Below are positions 54,719 to 63,334 of a stretch of DNA of 64,000 nt, in pieces (within the stretch, counting starts at the first letter, position 1; each line of letters begins with the position of its first letter). The position numbers were made by a program, and so were the translations under genes. Under the pieces are notes generated by a model. That model was not told the origin of the DNA. It worked only from the letters and a program-made list of their open reading frames with translations, and did not search any database. This stretch comes from Muricoccus harenae (lineage in GTDB: Bacteria > Pseudomonadota > Alphaproteobacteria > Acetobacterales > Acetobacteraceae). The stretch lies in the NCBI RefSeq assembly GCF_009848505.1, contig NZ_WWDL01000012.1:1-64000 (forward strand), read 5' to 3'.

Positions 54719-55183
54719 TCAGCGAGAAGTGGCAAGGGCCTTGAGGCTGGCGGCAATGGATTCGAGCTCGTCGAGGCAGGCGCGAAGTTCCGTTCCCTCC
54801 GGCGGCAGTTCTGGCAGCGGCGGCTCATCGCCCTCTCCGGCGGCCTCCACCCCTTCCAGCCCACCCTCGCGCAGCAGGCGCTGCACGCCCTTGATCGTAT
54901 ATCCCTGGGTGTAGAGGAGGTCGCCGATCCGGCGCAGCAGGTTGATGTCCTCGGGCCGGTAGTAGCGGCGGCCACCGCCGCGCTTCAGCGGCTTCAGCTG
55001 GGGGAACTTCGTCTCCCAGAAGCGCAGCACGTGCTGCGGGATGTGCAAGTCCTCCGCCACCTCGCTGATGGTGCGGAAGGCATTGGGAGATTTGCGCGTG
55101 CGCGCCGGGGCGTCCGGGGCGCCCTCGCTCATCTCCTCAAGGGAGGCCGGGGTGATCTCGCCAAGCACGCTCATGCCGCTCAT
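54719..55183 (-). CDS. MerR-family transcriptional regulator
   Basis: 154 residues. After a 35-residue flexible start, the winged helix [22 protein letters not shown] followed by [20 protein letters not shown] defines a MerR fold, and [10 protein letters not shown] ends it. No effector domain beyond a short acidic helix, so it belongs to the small MerR group that is regularly encoded after ihfA in alphaproteobacteria. Target unknown. Eleven bases after ihfA. Confidence 0.9.
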   Translation of the reverse strand: MSGMSVLGEITPASLEEMSEGAPDAPARTRKSPNAFRTISEVAEDLHIPQHVLRFWETKFPQLKPLKRGGGRRYYRPEDINLLRRIGDLLYTQGYTIKGVQRLLREGGLEGVEAAGEGDEPPLPELPPEGTELRACLDELESIAASLKALATSR

Positions 55184-55194
55184 CGCGCTCCTGC

Positions 55195-55503
55195 TCAGTC
55201 CTCGCCCCGCGGCGGCGTCTCGCCGTTGATGCGGGCCTTCAGCACCTGGCTGGCGCGGAAGGAAAGGACGCGGCGGGGGGTGATCGGAACCTCCACGCCC
55301 GTCTTGGGGTTACGACCGATCCGCTGGGCCTTCTGCCGGACGGAGAAGGTGCCGAAGGCCGATAGCTTCACCGCCTCACCTGCCTCGAGCGTGCTGGAAA
55401 TGCGGTTCAGAACATCCTCGAGCAGGGCCGCGCTCTCATTTCGCGAGAGGCCGACCTGCATATAGATCGCCTCCGCCAGCTGCGCGCGGGTGATGGTGTT
55501 CAT
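55195..55503 (-). CDS. ihfA: Integration host factor subunit alpha
   Basis: 102 residues. N-terminal helices [20 protein letters not shown], then [24 protein letters not shown], the DNA-binding beta arm with the proline of the IHF/HU family (IGRNPKTG), and a [14 protein letters not shown] end. Forms a heterodimer with IhfB that bends DNA. The residues [15 protein letters not shown] and position next to fabH and merR point to the alpha subunit rather than HU. Confidence 0.93.
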   Translation of the reverse strand: MNTITRAQLAEAIYMQVGLSRNESAALLEDVLNRISSTLEAGEAVKLSAFGTFSVRQKAQRIGRNPKTGVEVPITPRRVLSFRASQVLKARINGETPPRGED

Positions 55504-55667
55504 GCGGCCATGCCCCCTCTCGCCATGGGGGGATTGGACCGTCCGCGCGCCGCGCCGTCAATCGACTCGGCGGCCAAGTGTGGACTCCAGCACGCAGTGT
55601 TGCCGAAATACCAAAGTGAGTCGCGTCCACCGGGACAGGGTTCAGTCGGGCGCCAGGCCCGACCGCG

Positions 55668-56621
55668 TCAGAACCGCGCGAGCGCAGCTCCCCAGGTCAA
55701 GCCGCCGCCGATGGCCTCCATGAGAACCATGTCCCCGGCCTTGATGCGCCCGTCCCGCACCGCCTCTGCGAGTGCCAGCGGGATGGAAGCCGCGGAGGTG
55801 TTGGCGTGCCGGTCCACCGTCACCACCACCCGCTCGGGTGGCAGGCCGAGCTTGCGGCCCATGGCGTCGATGATCCGCAGGTTGGCTTGGTGCGGCACCA
55901 GCCACTGCACGTCGGACTTGGCGAGGCCGTTCGCCGCCAGCGCCTCGTCCACGGCCGAAGCTAGCTTCGAAACCGCGTGGCGGAACACCTCGCGCCCGGC
56001 CATCCGCACCAACCCGCCCTCCACCTGCAGGATGTCGCCATGGCGGCCATCGGAATGCAGGTGGGTGGAGAGGATGCCGCGCGGATTGGGGGCACAGCCC
56101 GCATCCTCGGCGCGCAGCAGCACCGCGCCGGCGCCGTCGCCGAACAGCACGCAGGTCCCGCGGTCGGTCCAATCCAGGATGCGGGTGAAGGCCTCGGCCC
56201 CCACCACCAATACATTGCGGCAGTTACCGGCCCGGATCATCGAATCGGCCACGCCCACGGCGTAGATGAAGCCCGTGCAGGCCGCCGAGATGTCGAAGGA
56301 AAAGCCCCGGGTGACCCCGAGCTTCTCCTGCACGCGCGTGGCCGTGGAGGGGAAGGCCGAATCCGGCGTCGCAGTGGCGAGGATGATGGCATCCACCTCG
56401 GACGCCTCGGCACCGGCCTGGGCCAGCGCCGCGCGGCAGGCAGCCGTGGCCATGTCGGCGGTCGACTCACCCGGCGCGGCCATGTGGCGGCGGCGGATGC
56501 CGGTGCGCTCGCTGATCCAGGCATCGGAGGTATCGAGGTTGAACTCGGCCGCCAGCTCGTCATTCGTCAGGCTACGCGCGGGCAGATAACCGCCCGTGCC
56601 AGCAATCACCGCACGGATCAT
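55668..56621 (-). CDS. fabH: 3-oxoacyl-ACP synthase III (FabH)
   Basis: 317 residues. Condenses acetyl-CoA with malonyl-ACP to start fatty acid synthesis. Cys-His-Asn triad: Cys115 (SAACTGF), His244 (VPHQANLR) and Asn274 (RHANTSAAS). The glycine-rich end GGGLTWGAALARF is intact. Starts at ATG 56621, sharing one base with the plsX stop. Confidence 0.96.
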   Translation of the reverse strand: MIRAVIAGTGGYLPARSLTNDELAAEFNLDTSDAWISERTGIRRRHMAAPGESTADMATAACRAALAQAGAEASEVDAIILATATPDSAFPSTATRVQEKLGVTRGFSFDISAACTGFIYAVGVADSMIRAGNCRNVLVVGAEAFTRILDWTDRGTCVLFGDGAGAVLLRAEDAGCAPNPRGILSTHLHSDGRHGDILQVEGGLVRMAGREVFRHAVSKLASAVDEALAANGLAKSDVQWLVPHQANLRIIDAMGRKLGLPPERVVVTVDRHANTSAASIPLALAEAVRDGRIKAGDMVLMEAIGGGLTWGAALARF

Positions 56622-57679
56622 CAGCCGGCCACCGCCTGCTGCTTCTGGCCCAGCAGGGCGACGCCCGTGCGGATGCGGTCGTTGAAGCCGTGAGTCACCA
56701 TGTCCATCGCCACATCCACGGCATGGGCGAAGCCGAGCGCGTCGGTGCCGCCATGGCTCTTCACCACCACCCCGTTCAATCCGATCAGCACCGCGCCGTT
56801 GTAGCGGCGGGGGTCCATCCATTCGCGCAGCCGGTCCAATGCCGGGCGGGCAAGCAGGTAACCCAGGCGCGCAGGCACGGAGGAGTTGAAGACCTGCCGC
56901 AGCAGGCTCCCCACGAGCTTCAGCGCCCCCTCCCCGGTCTTCAGCGCGACATTGCCGGTGAAGCCGTCGGTCACCACCACGTCCACCGTGCCGGCGGTGA
57001 TGTCATGCCCTTCGACGAACCCTCGGAAGCCAGGGCCGATATGGCTCTCGCGCAGGATCTCCGCCGCCTGGCGAATCCGCTCGTCGCCCTTCAACTCCTC
57101 GGAGCCGACATTGAGCAGGCCGATGGTCGGCGCGGTCAGGCCTAGCACAGCGCGGGCGAAGGCATCGCCCATCACCGCGAATTCCACGAGGTTTCGCGCT
57201 TCGTAGGTGATGTTCGCGCCAAGATCGAGCAGCACCACGTCACCGCGCGCCGAGGGACCGATGGCGGCAAGCGCCGGCCGGTCGATCTCGGGCATGGTCC
57301 GCAGAACGATCTTGGCCAACGCCATCAGCGCGCCTGTATTTCCGGCGGAGACGACGCCATCCGCCTCCCCCGCCGCCACCGCGTCGATAGCAAGGCGCAT
57401 GGAAGCGCGGCGGACGCGCAGCGCGGCCGTCGGCTTCATGTCGCCGGGAATCGAGTCCGGCGCATGGCGGATCGTGCAGATGGATGCAGCGCGCGGGCGG
57501 GTCGCGAGGCCGGCCTTCAGCCGCTCCTCGTCCCCAACCAGCAGGAAGCGGGCGCCGCGATGGCGATCCGCCGCCCGCTCAAGCCCGTCCAGCACGGCAT
57601 CGGGGGCATGATCGCCCCCCATGGCGTCGACCGCGAGCGCGTACCGCTCCGCCGGTCCGGCGGCCCCGGATGCGGCCAA
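56621..57679 (-). CDS. plsX: Phosphate acyltransferase (PlsX)
   Basis: 352 residues. Makes acyl-phosphate from acyl-ACP for PlsY. Family marks: AVDAMGGDHAPDAVLDG, VSAGNTGALMALA, LLDLGANITYEARNL and DGFTGNVALKT. Start is a TTG at 57679, the first initiator before the GGDHAP region; an alternative is not evident. Follows rpmF by 44 bases and overlaps fabH by one. Confidence 0.95.
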   Translation of the reverse strand: MAASGAAGPAERYALAVDAMGGDHAPDAVLDGLERAADRHRGARFLLVGDEERLKAGLATRPRAASICTIRHAPDSIPGDMKPTAALRVRRASMRLAIDAVAAGEADGVVSAGNTGALMALAKIVLRTMPEIDRPALAAIGPSARGDVVLLDLGANITYEARNLVEFAVMGDAFARAVLGLTAPTIGLLNVGSEELKGDERIRQAAEILRESHIGPGFRGFVEGHDITAGTVDVVVTDGFTGNVALKTGEGALKLVGSLLRQVFNSSVPARLGYLLARPALDRLREWMDPRRYNGAVLIGLNGVVVKSHGGTDALGFAHAVDVAMDMVTHGFNDRIRTGVALLGQKQQAVAG

Positions 57680-57723
57680 TTCCGGCGCTCCTCAGCTATT
57701 CGGACGGAACGGACCGGACGAGA

Positions 57724-57927
57724 TCAGGCGCGAACGGCGCCCTTGAGCGGCTTGCCGGCCGCCACGACCTCACGGCCATCATAGAAGCCGCAAGAGACGC
57801 AGATGTTGTGCGGGCGGCGCAGCTCGCCACAATTCGGGCAATCCGCATGCGCCTCACGGGGCAACGCCTGATGGCTGCGGCGCATGCCGCGGCGGGAGGG
57901 CGAAACTTTTCTTTTCGGAACGGCCAT
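57724..57927 (-). CDS. rpmF: 50S ribosomal protein L32
   Basis: 67 residues beginning [21 protein letters not shown]. Two Cys-x-x-Cys pairs (CPNC and CVSC) make the zinc site, so this is the zinc-containing form. Position before plsX-fabH is the usual one. Confidence 0.96.
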   Translation of the reverse strand: MAVPKRKVSPSRRGMRRSHQALPREAHADCPNCGELRRPHNICVSCGFYDGREVVAAGKPLKGAVRA

Positions 57928-58136
57928 CGGTGCCGGGCCTTTCTATATGCAACGCGTCACGCGAACGGACGGGATTCTCGGGAGGCGCGCGCCTTACCAC
58001 CCACCATCCGGCGGGGCAAGGGATACAGTGGCCGGGCGCCCGTTTCAGCGGCGTTATGCCGTGATTTCTCAAGGATCCCGGCAAGGAACGGAGGCCCCGC
58101 CGCTTAGAGGAGGAGGCTCGGGTCCGGGACGGCCTC

Positions 58137-58631
58137 TCAATGACGCTTGAGGCCGCGCAGGGCATCGAAGGGCGAGGCGGCGGCGGAGGTGGCTTCTGGC
58201 GGCAGCTCGGCATCCGGCGCGCGCGGATAGGGGTCGAGCGCCAGGGCGAGGTCCTGCGCAAGCGCCTCTCCCAGGTCGGCTGAACCATCCGGCTCGGATT
58301 CGATCTCGTCAGGCCCGTCGTCGATCTCCTCGGCCGGCTCCTCCCCGGGCGGGAGGATCCGCCAGTCGATGGCGGCCTCCACCGATTGCGGCACCGGCTC
58401 CAGCGTCACGACGCAGGCCTGCACCACCTTCGCGCGCAGCATGCCCTTTGCCCGGATCACCCCACCCGGCGCCAGCGAGAGGTCCAGATCCGCCGAAAGC
58501 GCGTCCAGCCCGAGCAGACCGAGCCGAGTGGTCAGGGCGGAACGCTCCTCCGGCGTGGCCTCGATATGCTCCGAGCGGCCCCGGGGCCCCACGGCGCCGG
58601 GACGCAGCAGGCGGCTCAGCTCGTGGCTCAT
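58137..58631 (-). CDS. YceD-family protein (DUF177)
   Basis: 164 residues. Begins with ELSRLLRPGAV and contains the metal-binding-like region AKVVQACVVTLEPVPQSVEA with a single Cys, then an acidic stretch and a C-terminal DPYPRAPDAELPPEA ... SPFDALRGLKRH, the DUF177 end motif. YceD is linked to rRNA or ribosome biogenesis and is commonly upstream of rpmF, as here. It overlaps the bc1 chaperone gene by 4 bases. Confidence 0.9.
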   Translation of the reverse strand: MSHELSRLLRPGAVGPRGRSEHIEATPEERSALTTRLGLLGLDALSADLDLSLAPGGVIRAKGMLRAKVVQACVVTLEPVPQSVEAAIDWRILPPGEEPAEEIDDGPDEIESEPDGSADLGEALAQDLALALDPYPRAPDAELPPEATSAAASPFDALRGLKRH

Positions 58632-59188
58632 GCCCGGGTCTCCGCAGGAGCCTCGGATGCAGCCCCAAATTCCACGCGGCCGGCCACGAAGCCCTCAAAG
58701 GGCTGCGCGGCCAGGGCTGCATCCAGCGCCACCGCATGATCCGCCAGGCGGAGCACGGCGCCCTCCGGCGGGTCGCCAGTCCAGACATTGCGAGCCAGCG
58801 CCGCCTCCAGCGCCGGGCGGTCACCAGCCTCCAGCGCGGCCTCATAGGCCAGCGCCCGGCCATGAAAGGCCTCCCACATGCGGCGGACGCGCTTGCCGAT
58901 GGACATGTCGCCCACGCCCATCTCCCGCAGGTTCAGGTCCATGTCCGCGAACATCGCATCGAACACCGCCTGGGCCATGGCGCGGCCGCGCGGGTCCGGA
59001 TCGCGATGCAGGCGACGGACCAGCAGGGCAGCATGAAGGGCAATCAGGTCAAAGCGCCCTTCCAGCGTGTCCGGCACGGCATCCGGCCCGAACAGTCCCG
59101 GATTGCGGGCGGTCGAAACCGCGGCGGTGTAGAGGGCGAAGCCGGCTCGCTCATGCTTGCGGCTGCGGAAAAGGCCAAAAAGGGCCAT
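58628..59188 (-). CDS. Ubiquinol-cytochrome c chaperone (CBP3/UQCC1-like)
   Basis: 186 residues, all helical. Shows FDLIALHAALLVRRLHRD, FDAMFADMDLNLREMGVGDMSIGKRVRRM and EAFHGRALAYEAAL, which are the conserved helices of the family that helps assemble cytochrome b of complex III. In alphaproteobacteria it usually lies beside bamE and yceD, as seen. Divergent from bamE with 101 bases between for both promoters. Confidence 0.9.
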   Translation of the reverse strand: MALFGLFRSRKHERAGFALYTAAVSTARNPGLFGPDAVPDTLEGRFDLIALHAALLVRRLHRDPDPRGRAMAQAVFDAMFADMDLNLREMGVGDMSIGKRVRRMWEAFHGRALAYEAALEAGDRPALEAALARNVWTGDPPEGAVLRLADHAVALDAALAAQPFEGFVAGRVEFGAASEAPAETRA

Positions 59189-59289
59189 GGCGTTCGTGGG
59201 ACTTCCCGTTGCGCGTTCCGTTGGAAACCCGGCGGCGATGCGAGGATCGGTTGACCGGGCGGCGGGGTGGTGGCAATCGAACCCGCGAG

Positions 59290-59832
59290 ATGGCCCGCCC
59301 GATCGCTTCCGTCAATCCGCCCGCCACGCGCCGTGCCCTGCCGGGGCACCAAGCCGTGCGCGCCGCCCTCCTCGCCTTGGCGCTCGCCGCGCCACTCGGC
59401 GGCTGCGCCCTGTTCGGCGCCCCGGAGGAGGTGCGCGGGAACCGCGCCGATCCCGATCTCCTGAAGGAGATCACCCCCAACGTCTCGAGCCGGGCCGATG
59501 TCTCCGCCCTGCTCGGCTCGCCCAGCGCCACCTCCACCTTTGACCAGAGCGAGTGGTATTACATCAGCGCGACCAGCCACATCCGCCCCGGCCGGGTGCC
59601 GGGGATGGAGAACCAACGCGTGGTGGTGGTGAGCTTCGACGACCGCGGCATCGTCCGGGGCGTTCGGGAGCTCGGCGAATCCGACATGCGGAACGTGCCC
59701 GTGGTCGAGCGGACCACGCCGGTTCCGGGCAATGAGCGCTCCGTGCTGCAGGCGCTCTTTGGCAATATCGGCCGCTTCGGCCCGACCACGACCCAGCCGG
59801 ATAGCCCCGGCCCGTCCGCCCCGTCCCCCTGA
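59290..59832 (+). CDS. bamE: Outer membrane assembly factor BamE (OmlA-type lipoprotein)
   Basis: 180 residues. Lipoprotein signal with a LGGC lipobox, then a BamE fold: LLKEITPNVSSRADVSALLGSPSATSTF, WYYISATSHI and VVVSFDDRGIVRGV. It belongs to the outer-membrane beta-barrel assembly machine. The C-terminal 45 residues (proline/threonine-rich) are longer than in E. coli, common in alphaproteobacteria. ATG 59290 gives the basic N-region. Confidence 0.9.
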   Translation: MARPIASVNPPATRRALPGHQAVRAALLALALAAPLGGCALFGAPEEVRGNRADPDLLKEITPNVSSRADVSALLGSPSATSTFDQSEWYYISATSHIRPGRVPGMENQRVVVVSFDDRGIVRGVRELGESDMRNVPVVERTTPVPGNERSVLQALFGNIGRFGPTTTQPDSPGPSAPSP

Positions 59833-59996
59833 TCGGCTACGGCTGCTCCGGCAGCCGGCCAAGCCTCATCCAGAGCGGATCCCCGCCGCCCGGCTCCGCA
59901 TTCCAGGCCGGGCTCATCGTCGGGATGATCCCACGCCGGTTCCACCTGCTTCGTTCGATGGCTTAGATAAAGCCAGAGACATGCCTATAAGGCGGC

Positions 59997-61214
59997 ATGT
60001 CCGAGATAGCCCTCAAATCCTCCTCCGACGCTCTGGCACAAGAGCGCGGGAACGTCGTCCGGCTCGCCATCGCGCAGGCGCTGGCCGGCGCAAACGCCAC
60101 CATCGTCTATGCGACTGGCGCCGTCGTCGGGAACACGCTGGCTCCCGACAGGGCCCTCGCAACTTTGCCAATAACCATTTTCGTCATCGGCATGGCCGCT
60201 TGCACCCTGCCGGCCGGAGCCGTGGCACAGCGCTACGGCCGCCGGGCGAGCTTCCTGATGGGAACGGCCTGCGGCGTCCTCGTCGGCCTGATCGCCGCGC
60301 TTGCGGTGCTCATTAGCTCATTCTGGCTTTTCTGCGCCGCTACCTTCTTTGGCGGCGCCTATGCAGCCGTTGTCCTGAGCTTCCGCTTCGCGGCGGCCGA
60401 AGGGGTGCCGGCCGAACGGCGGCCCCAAGCGATCTCGGCTGTCATGGCGGGCGGAGTGTTCGCGGGAGTGCTCGGACCGCAGCTCGTCACCTACACCATG
60501 GACCTCTGGCCCCCGTATCTCTTCGTTGCCACCTACCTCGCCCAGGCGGCGGTGGCCGTCATCTGTGCAGGCGTCCTGCTGGGCGTCCGGCTGCCAGCCC
60601 CGAAGCGGGGCGACGCCGGCACCGGCCGCCCGCTCGCGGAAATCGCCCGGCAGCCGCGCTTCGTCGCCGCGGTCGTCGCGGGCGTGATCAGCTATCTGAT
60701 CATGAATCTCATCATGACCTCTGCCCCGCTGGCGATGCGCCTCTGCGGGCTCTCGCAGAACAATGCGAATCTCGGGCTCCAGTGGCATGTGATCGCCATG
60801 TACGCCCCGTCATTCGTAACGGGTCGGATCATCAGCCATTTCGGGGCGCCGCGGGTGGTCATCGCCGGCCTGATCCTCACCGCCCTCTCGGCCGCGGCCG
60901 GGCTGGCCGGGATGAGCGTGGGGCACTTCTGGCTGGCCCTGATCCTCCTCGGCCTCGGCTGGAACTTCGGCTTCATCGGCGCATCAACCATGGTCGTCGA
61001 GTGCCACCGCCCGGAGGAACGGAACAAGGTTCAGAGCCTGAACGACTTCCTCGTGTTCGGGCTCATGGTGGTTGGCTCCTTCGCCTCGGGCGGGCTGCTG
61101 AACCACTACGGGTGGGAGATGGTGTGCTGGGTGGCGTTGCCGCCCTTGCTGATCGCGGCGGTGACGCTTTGGGTCACCGGTTCGTTCCGGCCCCGAGCCA
61201 TGTCGCACGGCTGA
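59997..61214 (+). CDS. MFS transporter
   Basis: 405 residues with twelve likely transmembrane spans. The loop between spans 2 and 3 has GAVAQRYGRRASFLMG (Asp replaced by Gln in the classical G-x3-D-R-x-G-R-R/K pattern), and a second related loop near FGAPRVVIAGLIL. Substrate unknown. Stand-alone gene: 165 bases after bamE, with a strong hairpin after its stop. Confidence 0.85.
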   Translation: MSEIALKSSSDALAQERGNVVRLAIAQALAGANATIVYATGAVVGNTLAPDRALATLPITIFVIGMAACTLPAGAVAQRYGRRASFLMGTACGVLVGLIAALAVLISSFWLFCAATFFGGAYAAVVLSFRFAAAEGVPAERRPQAISAVMAGGVFAGVLGPQLVTYTMDLWPPYLFVATYLAQAAVAVICAGVLLGVRLPAPKRGDAGTGRPLAEIARQPRFVAAVVAGVISYLIMNLIMTSAPLAMRLCGLSQNNANLGLQWHVIAMYAPSFVTGRIISHFGAPRVVIAGLILTALSAAAGLAGMSVGHFWLALILLGLGWNFGFIGASTMVVECHRPEERNKVQSLNDFLVFGLMVVGSFASGGLLNHYGWEMVCWVALPPLLIAAVTLWVTGSFRPRAMSHG

Positions 61215-61220
61215 ACAACC

Positions 61221-61264
61221 GCCCGGCCTTCCCGGGGGCCACCAAGGCCCCTGGGAAGCGGGCC
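61221..61264. terminator. Long hairpin between convergent MFS and thiL genes
   Basis: CTTCCCGGGGGCC at 61228-61240 pairs with GGCCCCTGGGAAG at 61246-61258 (13 pairs, one of them G-U in RNA) around the loop ACCAA; GCCCG and CGGGC extend the stem beyond a two-base bulge. It lies 6 bases after the MFS stop and 95 before the thiL stop, so it can serve as a bidirectional terminator. No long T run. Confidence 0.6.
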
Positions 61265-61358
61265 GACATCGTGAAGCTGGTCGGCCATGGGGCGGGACGC
61301 CCCCCGATCGCGGTTATCCGCATCGGTGTCGGACCGCAAATCCGCGGAAGTGGCTAAT

Positions 61359-62327
61359 TCAAAAGTGGCTCCATCCGCCGCGCGGGAGGGTCATGGCCGT
61401 CCCGTCCTTTGCCAGCACGGTGACCTCGGCGAGCCCTTCCGTGAAGCACCCGATGCGTGTGACGGCCGTGCCGGCGGCGCGGGCGGCGGCCTCCACCCGC
61501 GGTGCATCCCCGCGACCGGCGGCGAAAAGCAGCTCGTAATCGTCGCCGCCGGTAGCGAGGCGCGGCAGCCAGGACGGGTCCGCCACAACCAGGGCCGTCG
61601 CGGCGGAGGAAAGCGGCAGCGCCGCCAGCTCCAGTACCGCCCCAAGCCCCGCCGCCCGGCAGAGATGCCCCAGATCCTGCGCCAGCCCGTCCGACACATC
61701 CATCGCAGCCCGAGCCACCCCGCGCAGGCCCCGCCCAAGCGCGAGACGCGGCTCCGGCAGGCGGTAGCGCCGTGCGAGATGGCCCCCGGAATCGGCGGCG
61801 ACACGCCCCTGCAGCACGGCCAAGCCCAGCGCGCCGTCGCCAATCGTCCCCGAGACCCAGAGATCGTCGCCGGGCCGCGCGCCCTTTCGCCGGAGCGCCG
61901 AGCCGGGCGGCACGGTGCCGATGATGGTGAGGGAAAGGCAGGTGGGCCCCGGGGTGGAGACGGTGTCGCCGCCCAGCACATGCAGACCGAACTCGCGCTG
62001 GTCGGCCGCCAGCCCGGCGGCGAAGCCCTCCAGCCATTCGGGCCCGGTCGCGCGCGGCAGGGCCGTGGTCATCAGATAGGCGAGCGGCTCCGCCCCCATG
62101 GCGGCGAGGTCCGAGAGATTCACCCGAAGCAGCTTGCGGCCGATCGTCTCCGGCGGGTCCCCGGGCAGGTAATGGACGCCCTCCACCATCGCATCAGCGG
62201 CCAGCACCAGCTCCCTCCCCTCCGGGGGCACCAGGAGGGCGGCATCGTCCGACAACTCCAAGGCTCCCTCCCCCGCCAACCCACGAAAATGCCGGGCGAT
62301 CAGGGCGAATTCAGGAGGCAGGCTCAC
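61359..62327 (-). CDS. thiL: Thiamine-monophosphate kinase
   Basis: 322 residues. ATP-dependent last step of thiamine diphosphate synthesis. LELSDDAALLVPPEG and LVLAADAMVEGVHYLPGD carry metal-binding aspartates; LRVNLSDLAAMGAEPLAYLMT, LHVLGGDTVSTPGP and AAMDVSDGLAQDLGHL complete the PurM-like pattern, and LATGGDDYELLFA lies in the second domain. Start is GTG 62327, 15 bases after the nusB stop. End of the rib-nusB-thiL operon. Confidence 0.94.
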   Translation of the reverse strand: MSLPPEFALIARHFRGLAGEGALELSDDAALLVPPEGRELVLAADAMVEGVHYLPGDPPETIGRKLLRVNLSDLAAMGAEPLAYLMTTALPRATGPEWLEGFAAGLAADQREFGLHVLGGDTVSTPGPTCLSLTIIGTVPPGSALRRKGARPGDDLWVSGTIGDGALGLAVLQGRVAADSGGHLARRYRLPEPRLALGRGLRGVARAAMDVSDGLAQDLGHLCRAAGLGAVLELAALPLSSAATALVVADPSWLPRLATGGDDYELLFAAGRGDAPRVEAAARAAGTAVTRIGCFTEGLAEVTVLAKDGTAMTLPRGGWSHF

Positions 62328-62342
62328 CGGCGCGCGACGGGA

Positions 62343-62852
62343 TCAGGGGCGCTGCTGAAACTCGTCCCCGCGCATCTGCCGGGCGAGCGCATCGAGCACG
62401 CCATTGGCGAAGCGCGGCTCCTCCCCGTCGAAGAAGCCGTGGGCGATGTCCATGTATTCGTTGATCACCACGCGCGCAGGCGTGTCGGTGCCGCCCCAAA
62501 GCTCGGCGGCGGCGGCGCGCAGGAGGGCGCGCAGCACCGGGTCCAGCCGCTCCATCGACCAGTTGGCCGAGAGATGACCGGAGATGGCGGCGTCGATCGC
62601 CTCGGAATCCTTGGCGGCGCCGCGGACGATCTTGCTGAACAGGGGAACGTCGGCCTGCGGCACCCGGCCATCCTCGAAGCCGGCATCGCTGTTCAGCGTG
62701 CCGATCCGGTGGCGCACGAACTGGTCAATCACCGTCTCGGCGCTCTCGCCGCCAGCTTCGGATTGGAACAAGGCCTGCACGGCAGCCACGCGGGCGCCGG
62801 TGCGGGGGCGGCCTGCATTGGGGCGGGGGTTCCGCTTCGGTGCTTGGCTCAT
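62343..62852 (-). CDS. nusB: Transcription antitermination factor NusB
   Basis: 169 residues. RTGARVAAVQALFQSEAG starts the helical core; LRAAAAELWGGTDTPARVVINEYMDIAHGF is the family's central helix pair and EEPRFANGVLDALARQM the end. It works with NusE (S10) in rRNA antitermination. ATG overlaps the ribH stop by 4 bases. Confidence 0.93.
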   Translation of the reverse strand: MSQAPKRNPRPNAGRPRTGARVAAVQALFQSEAGGESAETVIDQFVRHRIGTLNSDAGFEDGRVPQADVPLFSKIVRGAAKDSEAIDAAISGHLSANWSMERLDPVLRALLRAAAAELWGGTDTPARVVINEYMDIAHGFFDGEEPRFANGVLDALARQMRGDEFQQRP

Positions 62853-63334
62853 GCGGTCGTCTCCGCGAATCGTCGGGCCAGGGCGATCTGGCCAATCATG
62901 GCGTTGGCCGCTTCCACGCCCTTGTTGTGCCGGTCGGGCGAGGAGCGAGCGATCGCCTGCTGAATGCTATGGACGGTGAGAAGCCCAAAGCCGATGGGCG
63001 CAGCGGTTTCCACAGAGATGTCCATCACGCCCCGGCAGGCCTCACGGCAGATGTGGTCGTAGTGATCAGTTTCACCCTTCACAACGCAGCCGAAGACCAG
63101 ATAGCCCTCATACTTCCCCGTGTGGATCGCCATCCGCAGTGCAGCGGGCAGTTCGAAGGCGCCGGCGACATCCACCACCTCCGCCTCGGCGCCCAGCCCG
63201 GCTAGAACGGCGAGCGCCCCGTCCACCATGCCGCCCACCACATCGGCGTAATAGGGCGCCTGGATCACGAGCACGCGCGGCGGTGGGCCGGCGAGTTCCG
63301 GGGGGGCGCGGAGCGGGGCGTCGGCAGTGCTCAA
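62849..63334 (-). CDS. ribH: 6,7-dimethyl-8-ribityllumazine synthase
   Basis: 161 residues. VLVIQAPYYADVVGGMVDGAL, VVDVAGAFELPAALRMAI, VFGCVVKGETDHYDHICREA and the late VHSIQQAIARS are standard lumazine synthase segments. Penultimate step of riboflavin synthesis. Starts at a TTG overlapping the upstream ribB stop by 4 bases (TTGA). Confidence 0.93.
   Translation of the reverse strand: MSTADAPLRAPPELAGPPPRVLVIQAPYYADVVGGMVDGALAVLAGLGAEAEVVDVAGAFELPAALRMAIHTGKYEGYLVFGCVVKGETDHYDHICREACRGVMDISVETAAPIGFGLLTVHSIQQAIARSSPDRHNKGVEAANAMIGQIALARRFAETTA

Noticed and set aside
61287-62963. 558-codon plus-strand frame over thiL and nusB
   Set aside because: Shadow frame; reverse-strand thiL and nusB have complete family motifs and coupled starts.
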